This document shows positions 49,311 to 58,717 of a stretch of DNA of 64,000 nt, one piece after another. The stretch is from contig DAOPQC010000001.1 in assembly GCA_035358815.1 (NCBI GenBank), positions 642,507-706,506 of the forward strand, read 5' to 3'. The position numbers and the translations under genes were made by a program. The notes under the pieces are model-generated. The model saw only the letters and a list, made by a program, of their open reading frames with translations, was not told the DNA's origin and ran no database searches. This DNA comes from Thermoanaerobaculales bacterium (lineage in GTDB: Bacteria > Acidobacteriota > Thermoanaerobaculia > Thermoanaerobaculales > Sulfomarinibacteraceae). Numbering within the stretch: position 1 is the stretch's first letter; each line of letters starts with the position of its first letter.

Positions 49311-50441
49311 CTAACGGCCCTTGGCGGTGACGAGGTAGGTGGCGAAGGTGCCGAGCCAATGACCGCCCTCGTAGTGCTCGCCGGTCACGGCGACCAGGCC
49401 GGCGGCGCGGTGGGCGTCGGCCGCCGCCTGCAGGGCCGGCCGGCGTGGGTCCTTCTCCGGCAGCCCTGAGAGGATGCCCTCGAGCATCCAGGCGCGGCTG
49501 AGGTTGAGACCGTCGATGTGAGCCAGCCTGGGGTCCGCCCGGTCGGTCACGACGCCCGCCGGCAGCCACGCCGCGGTCGCCGTCGTCGGAATCTGCGGAA
49601 GAAAGCCGCTGAGCCAGGTCGCGAACTCCGCCGGGGCGAGCACCCGGCGCATGAGGTCAGCCTCGGCCAGGCACGGCGACAGGAAATCTTCTCCCGAAGG
49701 CTCGTAGCCGAGCGGGCAGCTGACCTTGTCGAGGTGAAAGCGGCGAGCCGCGCCGCTGATCAGCTCGACCATCGCGGCGTCGCCGGCGGTTTTCGCCCAG
49801 TCGAGGACCAGGCCGAAGGCGAACGCGGTCTGGCTGTGCTCGCCGGTCCGGATCGGGTAGTGGAGCTTTGGCACCCAGTCGCGAAAGCGATCCGCCGCGA
49901 CCTGCTCGAGCGGGGCGAGGTTCTTCGCCCACTGCTGCGCCTGCTCGTCGGGCCAGGAGCGCAGCTCGTCGGCGAGGCAGAGCAGCCAGGCCAGGCCGTA
50001 GGGCCGCTCGAAGGAGGCGCGGCCCTCGCCGTCGAGGTAGCGGACCTCGGCCGCGACCCGCTCCGGCGCGAAGCTGGTCGCGAGCGCCGCGCGGGCGGCC
50101 GGCGCGAACGCGGCCTCCGGGTAGAGCTTGGCGAGGCGCGCCAGCAGCCAGTGGCCGTGGACGCAGCTGTGCCAGTCGAAGCAGCCGTAGAAGGATGGGG
50201 TCAGCTCGCGCGGCGGCCCGACGTCGGCGTCGGACGACATCACGTGCCCAATCTTGTTCGGGTACTCCTGGTGCACGCAGGCGAGGGCGAGGTCGGCGAA
50301 GCGCTCCACCGACGCCGGGTCGATCGTCTGGAGCCCGGCGGCCCCGGCTGCGACCGGCAGCGCCAGCCCCGCTGCGAGCGTCAGCGAAGCGGCGGCCAGG
50401 AGTCGCCGGCCTGTCACGTCGATCGGTGTGGAATGGTGCAC
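49311..50441 (-). CDS. Exported DUF2891-family protein
   Basis: 376 residues with a signal peptide (VHHSTPIDVTGRRLLAAASL..., cleaved near GAAG). The mature part is all helical (alpha/alpha toroid-like): VERFADLALACVHQEYPNKI, FYGCFDWHSCVHGHWLLARL, RPYGLAWLLCLADELRSWPD, YPIRTGEHSQTAFAFGLVLD, YEPSGEDFLSPCLAEADLMR. The conserved segments HQEYPNK, GCFDWHSCVHGHW, GEHSQTAF and EPSGEDFLSP are those of DUF2891, whose biochemical role is unknown; the fold suggests a carbohydrate-active or peptide-binding function. The GTG at 50441 is preceded by GGGAGGCGAG and is the best start. The gene stands alone on the minus strand. Confidence 0.85.
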   Translation of the reverse strand: MHHSTPIDVTGRRLLAAASLTLAAGLALPVAAGAAGLQTIDPASVERFADLALACVHQEYPNKIGHVMSSDADVGPPRELTPSFYGCFDWHSCVHGHWLLARLAKLYPEAAFAPAARAALATSFAPERVAAEVRYLDGEGRASFERPYGLAWLLCLADELRSWPDEQAQQWAKNLAPLEQVAADRFRDWVPKLHYPIRTGEHSQTAFAFGLVLDWAKTAGDAAMVELISGAARRFHLDKVSCPLGYEPSGEDFLSPCLAEADLMRRVLAPAEFATWLSGFLPQIPTTATAAWLPAGVVTDRADPRLAHIDGLNLSRAWMLEGILSGLPEKDPRRPALQAAADAHRAAGLVAVTGEHYEGGHWLGTFATYLVTAKGR

Positions 50442-50723
50442 GGCTCGCCTCCCTTCGCGCTCCCGAGCAGCCCCTCCGCATGATACCGCCGGCGAGGGGT
50501 TCGGGGCGGCTGACCAACCTGCTCTGATGGGTTACGGGCATCTCCCCCTCGCCCGCTTCCGCGTCCGCGCCCGGTGTCCTGGCTGCTGTCCGGGCGCCAG
50601 GGTTCCGCGAGAAATTGCCACGGTCCCGTCCCTGGCACCGCGCGGAGTCGGACCGTTTTCGTGCCTGCCCGAGACGCTGACCTCCGACCCCTGTCCCCTA
50701 GGTCCTAGACCCCAGATCCTGCC

Positions 50724-53700
50724 TCAAGGCACCGTCGCGGACCAGAACGCGGTGTCGCCGGACTCGAAGCCGTCGGAGAACGGCAGGGTGGGCTCGCCGC
50801 CCTGGGTGGTGAAGTGCCACCACGCGCCGGCATCGGCCACGGTGGAGCCCTGCGCGTTCACCGCCTGCACCTGCCAGAAGTAGGTGGTCGCCTGGTCGAG
50901 CCCGCCGAGCAGCGTGCTGGTGGCGTTGCCGACGCTGACCCACGAAGCGTTGCAGGCGTCGTCGTCGACCGTGTCGACGCAGCGCTCGTAGCCGGTGGCG
51001 CCCGCGCTTGTGCCCCAGCTCAGGGTGGGATCGGTGGGCTGGCCGCTGGCGCCATCCGCCGGGGCGACCTTGCCGAACGGTCCCGGGAGCGGCAGTGCCG
51101 CGGTGGTGAACGAGAACACGGCCGACGCCACGCCCGCGCCGCACAGGTTCTCCGACCTGGCGCGCCAGTGGTAGGTCGTGTCCTCCTCGAGATCGCTGGA
51201 GGGGGTGAAGGTCGTCCCGAGGATGCCGGTCTGGGAGATCGCCGGGCTGCCGAAGGCCGGGCTGTCGTCGACCTCGAGGCCATAGCTGTCGGCGCCGGTG
51301 ACCGCCGTCCACTGGAAGGTGGGCCGCAGCGGCTGGTCGGTGGCCCCGTCCGGCGGCGCGATCAGGGTCGGCGGCGCTGGGATCACGGCCACGTCGAGCG
51401 CGACCTGCGCGCTGTGGCTCACGCTGCCGGCGGTCCCGGTGATGGTGACGGTGTAGCCGCCCCCGGCGGCACCGCCGGTGTCGGCGATGGTCAGCACGCT
51501 CGAGCCGGGCGGGGTCACCGGGTTGACCGAGAAGCCCGCCGTCGAGCCCGCCGGTTGTCCGCTCGCCGAGAGGGTCACCGGGCTGGTGAAACCGGCGATG
51601 GAGCCGACGGTGACCGTGTACTGGGCGGTCTCGCCGGCGCAGATCTCTCGCGTCGGCGGGGTCGCGCCGAGGGTGAAGTCGGACGAGCTCACCCTGGCCA
51701 CGAAGGCGTCGTTGCCGCCGCTGTGGACGAGGTCGGGACCGACGGTGACCGGGAAGCTGGTCTCGGTGGAGGTCGTGTAGCCGGTCACCGTTGCCGTGAA
51801 ATCGGCGTCGACCGCGATGCCGACGCCGAGGTCTTCACCCGCCCCCCCGATGTAGCCGCAGTAGTCGAGGCCGGTTCCGGCGGCGGCGACCTTGGCGACG
51901 AAGGCGTCGCCGTAGGTGGTGCCGCCGTTGAAGGTGAGGTCCGGGCCGAGCGCCACCGGGAAGCTCGCCTCGTCGGACTTGGTGTAGCCCGTGAGGTAGG
52001 CGCCGCCCCCGCCGTCGAGAGCGATCGCGCGGCCGTAATCGTTCGCCGACCCTCCGACGTAACCGCAGTACGCGAGCCCGGTGCCGGCGGCGTTGACCTT
52101 GGCGACGTAGGCGTCGACGTAGCCGTTGTGCGTGAGGTCCGGGCCGACTGCCACCGGGAAGCTCACCTGGGTGGAGATGGCGTCGCCGGCGACGTACGCG
52201 GAGCCGGCGGCGTCGACCGCGATGCCGTAGACGGTGTCCGAGTCCGATCCGCCGATGTAGCCGCAGTAGTCGAGGGCGGTGCCGGCGGCATTGACCTTGG
52301 CCACGAAACCATCCGACCCACCCCCGTTGTAGCTGGGGTCCGGGCCGACGGTCACCGGGAAGGTCGCTTGGCTGGAGGGGGTGTCGCCGGCGACGTATGC
52401 ACTGCCGCCCGCTGACACGGCGATGGCCAGGCAGTTCTCGTTGCCGGCGCCCCCGATGTAGCCGCAGTAGTCGAGGGCCGTCCCCGCGCCATTGACCCTG
52501 GCCACGAACGCATCGCGGAGGCCGTTGTGGGTCAGGTCGGGGCCGACCGACACCGGGAAGGTCGCCTCGTCCGACTCGGCACCACCGCTGACGTAGGCGC
52601 GACCGCTCGTGTCGACGGCGATGCCGCGGCCACGGTCCGTGCCGGAGCCGCCGATGTAGCCGCAGTAGTCGAGGGCGGTGCCGGCGGCGTTGACCTTGGC
52701 CACGAACGCGTCGGTGACGCCGTTGAGGGTGAGGTCCGGACCGACGATGACCGGGAAGCTCGACTGGTTCGAGAGGGTGTCGCCGGTGACATAGGCGTTG
52801 CCGGACCCGTCGACGGCGATGCCGTAGCCGGCCTCGTTGCCGGCCCCGCCGATGTAGCCGCAGTAGTCGAGGGCGGTGCCGGCGGCGTTGACCTTGGCGA
52901 CGAAGACGTCGTTGCCGCCGTTGTGGGTGAGGTCCGGGCCGACCGCCACCGGGAAGGTCGCCTGGGTCGAGGTGGTGACGCCGGTGACGTAGGCGCTGCC
53001 GGCGCCGTCGACGGCAATCGCGTAGCCTCGATCGTCGCTCGAGCCGCCGATGTAGCCGCAGTAGAGGAGGGTCACGGGGTCGATCACCAGCTCGCGCGAC
53101 GGATCGTGGCCGACGAGGCGGAAGCGGTAGGCCTGCCCGGCCGGCTGGGCCCCGGGCTCGAGCTCGAAGACGGCCGCGACCTCGACCCGCCGGCCGTCCA
53201 CCTCCTGGTACGCGAACGGCGCCAGCTCGGTGATCGATCCGAGCGGCGTGTCGATGATGAGCGAGCCGTCCGGCTCGAGCCGCACCGAGCTCGCCCCGCG
53301 GTAGGCGAGGCGGATCAGGCCAGGGTCGGCCCCGGGCTGGACGACGAAGGTCGACTCCAGCTCGCCGGCGGTGCCGCCCACCACGAGATCGACCCCGGGC
53401 CACGGCTCGCGGTAGACCACGGAGCCGTAGCTCGGCAGGCCGGTCCGCCACTGGTCCCTCGGCCCCTTGAAGTAGCTCACCTTGGTCGGCAGCAGGTCCT
53501 CGCCTACCGGCACGCGGGGCGTCGCCCCGACGAGGTCGAGGGCCACCACCCAGCCGCCCGGAGGAGAGTCGACGCCGCTCGTCGGGTGAAGCCGATAGGC
53601 GAGGCCGCGCTCGCCGAGCCAGACGCTGGCCTGGGAGCCGCGGACGGCGAAGCCCATCGTCCCGTCGGCCGCGACCTGCTCGGGCACGAACAGCAGCGGC

Positions 53701-53849
53701 AGCCGCTCGAGCTGCTGCGCCGCGTTCACTGGATGGCCCTGGCCGGCCCCCGTGCCTCCCGGCGGTACGGCCGCCGTCACCGCCGCCACCAGCGCCGTCG
53801 CAGGCAGCAAACAGAGCCACGCCCCTCGCAGCAGGCTGCGCATCGCCAT
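50724..53849 (-). CDS. Secreted SBBP-repeat beta-propeller with Ig-like/Fn3 domains and FESGD-type tail
   Basis: 1041 residues with a signal peptide (MAMRSLLRGAWLCLLPATAL...). N-terminal domain (about 45-270) is the DUF7948-like block that often precedes SBBP repeats (FVPEQVAADGTMGFAVRGSQ, VSYFKGPRDQWRTGLPSYGS). Residues about 275-720 hold seven SBBP repeats of about 63 residues with the pattern YCGYIGGSGxDxGxGIAVDx, GxAYVTGxTxSxxxxFPVxV, GPDLTxNGxxDAFVAKVNAA. Then an Ig-like segment (FTLGATPPTREICAGETAQY) and two fibronectin type III-like domains ending at about 1015. It ends LPFSDGFESGDTAFWSATVP and stop. Likely an extracellular scaffold or adhesin. ATG 53849 (GAGGGG seven bases upstream) is used instead of an upstream GTG. 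Confidence 0.85.
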   Translation of the reverse strand: MAMRSLLRGAWLCLLPATALVAAVTAAVPPGGTGAGQGHPVNAAQQLERLPLLFVPEQVAADGTMGFAVRGSQASVWLGERGLAYRLHPTSGVDSPPGGWVVALDLVGATPRVPVGEDLLPTKVSYFKGPRDQWRTGLPSYGSVVYREPWPGVDLVVGGTAGELESTFVVQPGADPGLIRLAYRGASSVRLEPDGSLIIDTPLGSITELAPFAYQEVDGRRVEVAAVFELEPGAQPAGQAYRFRLVGHDPSRELVIDPVTLLYCGYIGGSSDDRGYAIAVDGAGSAYVTGVTTSTQATFPVAVGPDLTHNGGNDVFVAKVNAAGTALDYCGYIGGAGNEAGYGIAVDGSGNAYVTGDTLSNQSSFPVIVGPDLTLNGVTDAFVAKVNAAGTALDYCGYIGGSGTDRGRGIAVDTSGRAYVSGGAESDEATFPVSVGPDLTHNGLRDAFVARVNGAGTALDYCGYIGGAGNENCLAIAVSAGGSAYVAGDTPSSQATFPVTVGPDPSYNGGGSDGFVAKVNAAGTALDYCGYIGGSDSDTVYGIAVDAAGSAYVAGDAISTQVSFPVAVGPDLTHNGYVDAYVAKVNAAGTGLAYCGYVGGSANDYGRAIALDGGGGAYLTGYTKSDEASFPVALGPDLTFNGGTTYGDAFVAKVAAAGTGLDYCGYIGGAGEDLGVGIAVDADFTATVTGYTTSTETSFPVTVGPDLVHSGGNDAFVARVSSSDFTLGATPPTREICAGETAQYTVTVGSIAGFTSPVTLSASGQPAGSTAGFSVNPVTPPGSSVLTIADTGGAAGGGYTVTITGTAGSVSHSAQVALDVAVIPAPPTLIAPPDGATDQPLRPTFQWTAVTGADSYGLEVDDSPAFGSPAISQTGILGTTFTPSSDLEEDTTYHWRARSENLCGAGVASAVFSFTTAALPLPGPFGKVAPADGASGQPTDPTLSWGTSAGATGYERCVDTVDDDACNASWVSVGNATSTLLGGLDQATTYFWQVQAVNAQGSTVADAGAWWHFTTQGGEPTLPFSDGFESGDTAFWSATVP

Positions 53850-54109
53850 GACAATTCCCCTCACCTCGATCGTACCTTGCAGGCGCCGCGCGCGCGCCTA
53901 CCCGGCTGCCCGGCGGACGGTGACCCACCGCACCTTTGTCCGCGAGAAGTGGGCGGCGGAGTGACTGGACTGGGCCCGGCCAGCCTGGGCGGTGGTGAGC
54001 TTGCCGGCGGCGGGCCCGACCCGATGAGCGTCAACCAGGCTGGCAGGAGCCGGCGGGCGACCCGGTCAGCTCGGTGGACGGCATCCGGCGCCGCGCTGGC
54101 CCGACAGCG

Positions 54110-56080
54110 TCACGGCACCGTCGCCGACCAGGGTGCGGTGTCGCCGGACGCGAAGCCGTCTGCGAACAGCGCGGCGAGCGACTCGCAGATCGCCTCCTGG
54201 TCGAAGGTGCGGGCCGCGATCTTCTGCTGCGCGCAGGCGAGCAGGGTGGGCCACGCGGCGTCGTCGATCGGGAAGCCGTAGTCGGTCTCGAACAGGGCCC
54301 GGAGATCCTGGCCGGCGGAGGCGCTGAACGCGGCGGCAATCAACGTCGCCTGCTCGTCGGTGCCGGAGACCGGGCACGGAAGGGGCTCGCCGATGGGAGC
54401 GAACAGGCTGAAGAAGTCGTACCAGGACTCGACTCCCAGCTGGTCGAAGAGCTCGAAAAAGATGCCGTCGACGATGTTGGGGTCGATGGTCGCGTAGCTG
54501 GCGCCGGCCGCCTGGTAGGTGGCGAGCTCGGACAGGAAGTAGGTGCGCAGCGAGTCGAACTGGGCGCCGACCTCGGCCGTGCCGGCGGCGTTGACCACGC
54601 CAGCACAGGCCTCGATGCCCCAGCCCGACCACATCGCGGCGAGCGAGGCGCAGCCCTCGGAGTAGACGAAGCCGACGTCGGGCGCGGCGTTGACCAGGGT
54701 GCCGAAGGCCCCGGACGCCCACGTGAAGTTGTGGCCGACCTCGTGGAAGATGACGAAGAACTGCGGGACCCGATTGGCGGGGTCGTTGACGATGTAGCAG
54801 CTGTTGTGCAACGGTTCCCCGTGCTCCCAGCCGAGCCGCACCGGGTTGCCGCTGAGGCCGCACGGCACGGTGTCCCCATCGTCGGACACGTCGAGCACCA
54901 GGTACTGGCGGCCGCCGCCGAACGGCGTCCCGCCCATCGCCGCGCGCTGGAGGCGGTACGCGACCTCGGTCGCGAGCCCGACGTCGTAGCTTCTGGTGAT
55001 CTGGTCGAGGTCGACGCCCTCGATGGTCGCCGGGAGGTAATAGCTGATGTGGTCCGAAGGGTAGCTGCGGTGGTCGACCCCGAGATCGGTGGTCGTGCCG
55101 CGGACGACGGTCGCGTTGACCGAGGCGACGCCGTCGGCCGCCAGGCTCATGTACGGGGTGTCATCGAACTCGACCGGCACGCCGTGCACGGTCACCACGC
55201 CACTGCCGTCAACTGACGCCACGCTGGTGTCTGCTGGCCCGAAGAACTGGAGGTGGTAGTCGCCGACCGGCAGCAGGTGCCCGTACTGGTCGAGGAGCTC
55301 GGCCGTCATCTGCCCGGTCGTCGGGCCGGCCGGCGACAGCATCAGCAGCGGGGGCAGCGAGCGGACCTCGGCCGGGGCGGGGGGCGCCGGGAGGGTCACC
55401 GCCAGCGCGATCGCCGTTTCGCCGCCGTTGCCGCTGCCGGGGACGCCGTTGATGGTCTCGAAGGTCGAGCAGCGCCAGTCGAAGTCGGCGGGCGCGGCGA
55501 TCTGGCCCAGGCCGACCTCGATCGTGACCTGGCTGCCGGCGACCGAGACCGAGCCAGGACCGCCGCCAGGCAAACTGCCCGTGACGTCCACCCAGCCGCC
55601 GCCGGAGACCTCGCTGACCACGGCCCGGACGTTGAACTCGCTGCCCAGGGCGCCGTGAGGCTGGCCGGTGGCCGCGTTGCGGTCGGCGTCGACGAACCAC
55701 AGGTAGGTGATCGAGTCGTCGGGCAGCGGCAGCGAGCTCGGGATGTTGCCGCGGACCTCGATGACGAAGCGGAGCAGTCCGCCCTCCTGCTCGACCCGCG
55801 CGGCGAGGATGTCGCTGAAGGCCTGGGCGCCCGGGTTGGAGGGGTCGGTGAGGGAGCCGATGGTGGTCCAGCTCGTGCCGACGCCGTCGACCGACCGCCG
55901 CACCGAAGCGGCGTGCCGGCTGTCGGTCGCGCCGGCGCCCTGCACGGCCCGCACCGCGGCCACCAAGGGGGGTGCCAGCCGTCGGTCCGGGTGAGGCGAA
56001 GCGGCGGCGGCCGTCGTGGGCGCGGCGAGCAGCGCAGGAAGGGCCAGGACGACGGCGGCACGGACAGCGAGCGTGCGCAT
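54110..56080 (-). CDS. Secreted HEXXH metalloprotease-like protein with FESGD-type tail
   Basis: 656 residues with a signal peptide (MRTLAVRAAVVLALPALLAA..., cleaved near TTAAAA). N-terminal part (40-235) resembles an exported DOMON/CBM9-like beta domain (SITYLWFVDADRNAATGQPH, GSQVTIEVGLGQIAAPADFD). Then an Ig-like segment (235-320) and a zincin domain with VIFHEVGHNFTW (H446, E447, H450) and YSEGCASLAAMW further down as possible third ligand. The arrangement is that of the M60/'gluzincin' group or a related mucinase-like family; I cannot decide. It ends LFADGFASGDTAPWSATVP and stop, with Ala instead of Glu in the tail. GGGAGGCCCATC precedes the ATG. Probably a secreted peptidase. Confidence 0.78.
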   Translation of the reverse strand: MRTLAVRAAVVLALPALLAAPTTAAAASPHPDRRLAPPLVAAVRAVQGAGATDSRHAASVRRSVDGVGTSWTTIGSLTDPSNPGAQAFSDILAARVEQEGGLLRFVIEVRGNIPSSLPLPDDSITYLWFVDADRNAATGQPHGALGSEFNVRAVVSEVSGGGWVDVTGSLPGGGPGSVSVAGSQVTIEVGLGQIAAPADFDWRCSTFETINGVPGSGNGGETAIALAVTLPAPPAPAEVRSLPPLLMLSPAGPTTGQMTAELLDQYGHLLPVGDYHLQFFGPADTSVASVDGSGVVTVHGVPVEFDDTPYMSLAADGVASVNATVVRGTTTDLGVDHRSYPSDHISYYLPATIEGVDLDQITRSYDVGLATEVAYRLQRAAMGGTPFGGGRQYLVLDVSDDGDTVPCGLSGNPVRLGWEHGEPLHNSCYIVNDPANRVPQFFVIFHEVGHNFTWASGAFGTLVNAAPDVGFVYSEGCASLAAMWSGWGIEACAGVVNAAGTAEVGAQFDSLRTYFLSELATYQAAGASYATIDPNIVDGIFFELFDQLGVESWYDFFSLFAPIGEPLPCPVSGTDEQATLIAAAFSASAGQDLRALFETDYGFPIDDAAWPTLLACAQQKIAARTFDQEAICESLAALFADGFASGDTAPWSATVP

Positions 56081-56207
56081 GATGGGCCTCCCGCCGAAAT
56101 TGGCTGGTGTCGTTGGCGAGATCGTAGCACGAAGCCGGCGCCGCCGCTGCTACACTGAGCGCTGGGTCGGGGGGGGGACCGCTGCCGCCCGCCCGGGGGG
56201 ACTGTCC

Positions 56208-57578
56208 ATGCGCAAGACGCTGCTCGCCGCCGGCATCATCTTCACCGCCGCGACCCTGGCCCAGGCCCAGCTTCCCAGCAGCTACGACCTGCGCGACGTC
56301 GGCGGGGTCAACTACGTCACCTCGGTCAAGGAGCAGCAGGGCGGCACCTGCTGGACCCACGGCGCGATGGCCTCGATGGAAGGCAACCTGCTGATGACCG
56401 GCGCCTGGGCCGCCGCGGGGGAGGTGGGCGAGCCGAACCTGGCCGAGTACCACCTCGACTGGTGGAACGGCTTCAACACCTTCAACAACGACGACGATCC
56501 CGGCGGCAGCGGACTGACGGTGCACGAGGGCGGCGACTACCGGGTGACCTCGGCCTACCTGTCGCGGGCCGAGGGCGCGGTGCGGGACGTCGACGGCCAG
56601 TCCTACGACACCGCGCCGCCGCGCAGCGACCCGAGCTTCCACTACTACTACCCGCGCCACATCGCCTGGTACGTCGCCGAAACCGACCTGAGCAACATCG
56701 ACGCCCTCAAGACCGCGGTCATGGAGCACGGCGTGCTGGGCACCTGCATGGCCTACTCCTACCAGTTCATCGATGGCAGCTACAACCACTACCAGCCGCC
56801 GTCGAGCACGATGGACCCCAACCACGCGGTGGCGATCGTTGGCTGGGACGACGCGCGCGTCACCCAGGCGCCGTCGCCGGGAGCCTGGCTGGTCAAGAAC
56901 AGCTGGGGCGAGTGGTGGGGCTACGACGGCTACTTCTGGATCTCGTACTACGACAAGTGGGCGGGCCAGCACCCGGAGATGGGCGCGGTGTCGTTCCAGG
57001 ACGTCGAGCAGTTCCAGTACGACCGCGTCTACCGCCATGACTACCACGGCTGGCGGGACACCCGCACCGATGTCGGCGAGGCGTTCAACGCCTTCACCGC
57101 GGCTGCCGACGAGCAGCTGGTCGCGGTGAGCTTCTTCACCGCGACCGAGGGCGTGAGCTACACGGTCACGGTCTACGACCGCTTCGAGGCCGGCGAGCTG
57201 TGGGATGCGCTGTCGACCACCAGCGGCACGGTCGCCGACGAGGGATTCCACACCGTCAACCTGGGCGGGCCGGTGGCCCTGACCGCCGGCGACGACTTCT
57301 ACATCTACCTGAGCCTGTCGGCCGGCGGCCAGCCCTACGACCGCTCCTCGGACGTGCCGGTGCTGCTCGGCTCGGAGGCCCGGGTGTGGGTGCCGTCCGC
57401 CGCCGAGCCCGACCAGAGCTACTACCGAAGCGGCGGCACCTGGCACGACCTCTATCTCGACAACGACTCGGCCAACTTCTGCATCAAGGGGCTGGTGGGC
57501 GAGCCCGCCGACCCGTCGATCTTCGCCGACTCCTTCGAGTCCGGCGACACCTCGGCCTGGAGCGCGACCGTCCCGTAG
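56208..57578 (+). CDS. Secreted papain-like cysteine protease (C1) with FESGD-type tail
   Basis: 456 residues with a signal peptide (MRKTLLAAGIIFTAATLAQA-Q). The C1 domain (22-270) shows the catalytic cysteine in VKEQQGGTCWTHGAMASMEG (C48), the histidine in DPNHAVAIVGWDD (H206) and the asparagine in AWLVKNSWGEWWGYDGYFWI (N231). The oxyanion Gln lies in EQQ. No pro-domain is obvious; the mature start PSSYDLRDVGG is like other bacterial C1 enzymes with a lectin-like domain. The C-terminal region (290-430) is a beta-sandwich (VGEAFNAFTAAADEQLVAVS, YTVTVYDRFEAGELWDALST). It ends IFADSFESGDTSAWSATVP and stop. The stop codon overlaps palindromic repeat copy B. ATG 56208 follows a GGGGGG site; the divergent HEXXH gene starts 127 bases away. 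Confidence 0.9.
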   Translation: MRKTLLAAGIIFTAATLAQAQLPSSYDLRDVGGVNYVTSVKEQQGGTCWTHGAMASMEGNLLMTGAWAAAGEVGEPNLAEYHLDWWNGFNTFNNDDDPGGSGLTVHEGGDYRVTSAYLSRAEGAVRDVDGQSYDTAPPRSDPSFHYYYPRHIAWYVAETDLSNIDALKTAVMEHGVLGTCMAYSYQFIDGSYNHYQPPSSTMDPNHAVAIVGWDDARVTQAPSPGAWLVKNSWGEWWGYDGYFWISYYDKWAGQHPEMGAVSFQDVEQFQYDRVYRHDYHGWRDTRTDVGEAFNAFTAAADEQLVAVSFFTATEGVSYTVTVYDRFEAGELWDALSTTSGTVADEGFHTVNLGGPVALTAGDDFYIYLSLSAGGQPYDRSSDVPVLLGSEARVWVPSAAEPDQSYYRSGGTWHDLYLDNDSANFCIKGLVGEPADPSIFADSFESGDTSAWSATVP

Positions 57579-57660
57579 CCCGCCTTTCTCACCGCCCTCC
57601 TGGCTCGAGGCACAGGCGGTCGGCAGGCGGTGCCACAGGAGGTCGATGAGAAACGCGGGC
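57578..57660. repeat. 83-base palindromic element, copy B (starts at the stop codon)
   Basis: Terminal arms GCCCGCCTTTCTCA (57578-57591) and TGAGAAACGCGGGC (57647-57660); with a few mismatches the arms pair over 24 bases. Same length as copy A and 67 of 83 bases identical by eye. Its first base is the last base of the TAG stop of the papain-like gene. The following 57661-57889 interval has no gene. Confidence 0.85.
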
Positions 57661-57889
57661 TGTGGAGAAAAGCTGTTCAGAAACACGTTCTTCGGGCAGA
57701 ATCCTGGCGCCGTTCCGGGGTCCGGCATCGCCTCTCGACAGTGAAAAATCCGATCAGTCGGGGTGTGTCGGCGCTGGTGTGAGTCGTCCCGCTCGCCGCC
57801 ATCGTCGCTGTGTTCGTCTGCGGCGACCTGGCGCTGGTGCGCCCTGGGCAGGGCCGAGGAGCCCATGGTGGGCGGCGGGAACCGCGTCG

Positions 57890-58633
57890 TTAACGGACCT
57901 GCTCGACGAGGAAGCTCGCGAGCCGCTCGAGGTAGACCTCGCCCTTCTCGGCCGTGGCGTTGCGCGGGTCGCCGAGGACGCCGTTCTCCGTCAGCGCCGG
58001 CATCCCCTCGGCGAAGATGACCCGCACCTCGTCCTCCCCGAGGGGGCCGAGGTATCCGGGCTCGAAGCGGCCCGCCACGACGAGACCGGGCTCCAGCGCC
58101 ATCATCATCGAAGTCTCGTCGTCGCCGGCGTGGGCGCCGCATGCCTCCTCCGAGATGCCGAGCTCGGCCGCGGTCCGCTGCAGGAAACCGGTGACCCCGA
58201 GCAGGTCGGTGTAGCCGGCGATCTCCACCTCCGGGTGCGCCTGCCGCGCGTCCGCGATCGCCTCCGCGAGGGGACCGAAGTTCCCGCCGTGGCTGGGCAG
58301 GAAGACGATCCGCTCGAAGCCGTCGCGGACCAGGCTGTCGACGTAGTCGCGCACGATCAGCTTGAGGGTCTCCGGCTTGAGCGAGATCGTGGCGCCGAAC
58401 GCGAGGTGGTGCTCGGAGACGCCGACCGGGATGGTCCTCGCCTGCAGGGCGTTGCCGAGCTTGAGCGCGAAGCGGTGCGCCGTGGCATCACCGATCCGGG
58501 TGTCGGTCATGGTGGGAAGGTGGGGGCCGTGCTGCTCGGTGGACCCGACAGCCACGACCGCCGTCGAGAAGCCTGCGGCGATCGCCGCCCGGACGTCGGG
58601 CCAGCTCATCTCTTCCATGCGGATCGTCCTCAT
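57890..58633 (-). CDS. Creatininase-family amidohydrolase
   Basis: 247-residue cytoplasmic enzyme. Metal-binding segments of the creatininase fold are visible: AVVAVGSTEQHGPHLPTMTD (E, H, D ligands), then FLPSHGGNFGPLAEAI (SHGG-N motif), HAGDDETSMMMALEPG (HAG-E motif) and the glycine loop GVLGDPRNATAEKGE. Members hydrolyse cyclic or linear amides (creatinine, 2-amino-5-formylamino-pyrimidinone, mycofactocin precursor (MftE)). There are no riboflavin or mycofactocin genes near, so the substrate is unknown; cyclic amide or imide hydrolysis fits the peptide-handling theme. GGAGGAG precedes ATG 58633 by seven bases. It is followed on the same strand, after a long gap, by no partner gene. Confidence 0.87.
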   Translation of the reverse strand: MRTIRMEEMSWPDVRAAIAAGFSTAVVAVGSTEQHGPHLPTMTDTRIGDATAHRFALKLGNALQARTIPVGVSEHHLAFGATISLKPETLKLIVRDYVDSLVRDGFERIVFLPSHGGNFGPLAEAIADARQAHPEVEIAGYTDLLGVTGFLQRTAAELGISEEACGAHAGDDETSMMMALEPGLVVAGRFEPGYLGPLGEDEVRVIFAEGMPALTENGVLGDPRNATAEKGEVYLERLASFLVEQVR

Positions 58634-58717
58634 GTCAGCTCCTCCGCTCTCGGAGAGCGTCTCCAGCAGCCACGTACGGTGGCGCGGGGCGAATGTTGCC
58701 GCCGCCCGGCCGGTCGC

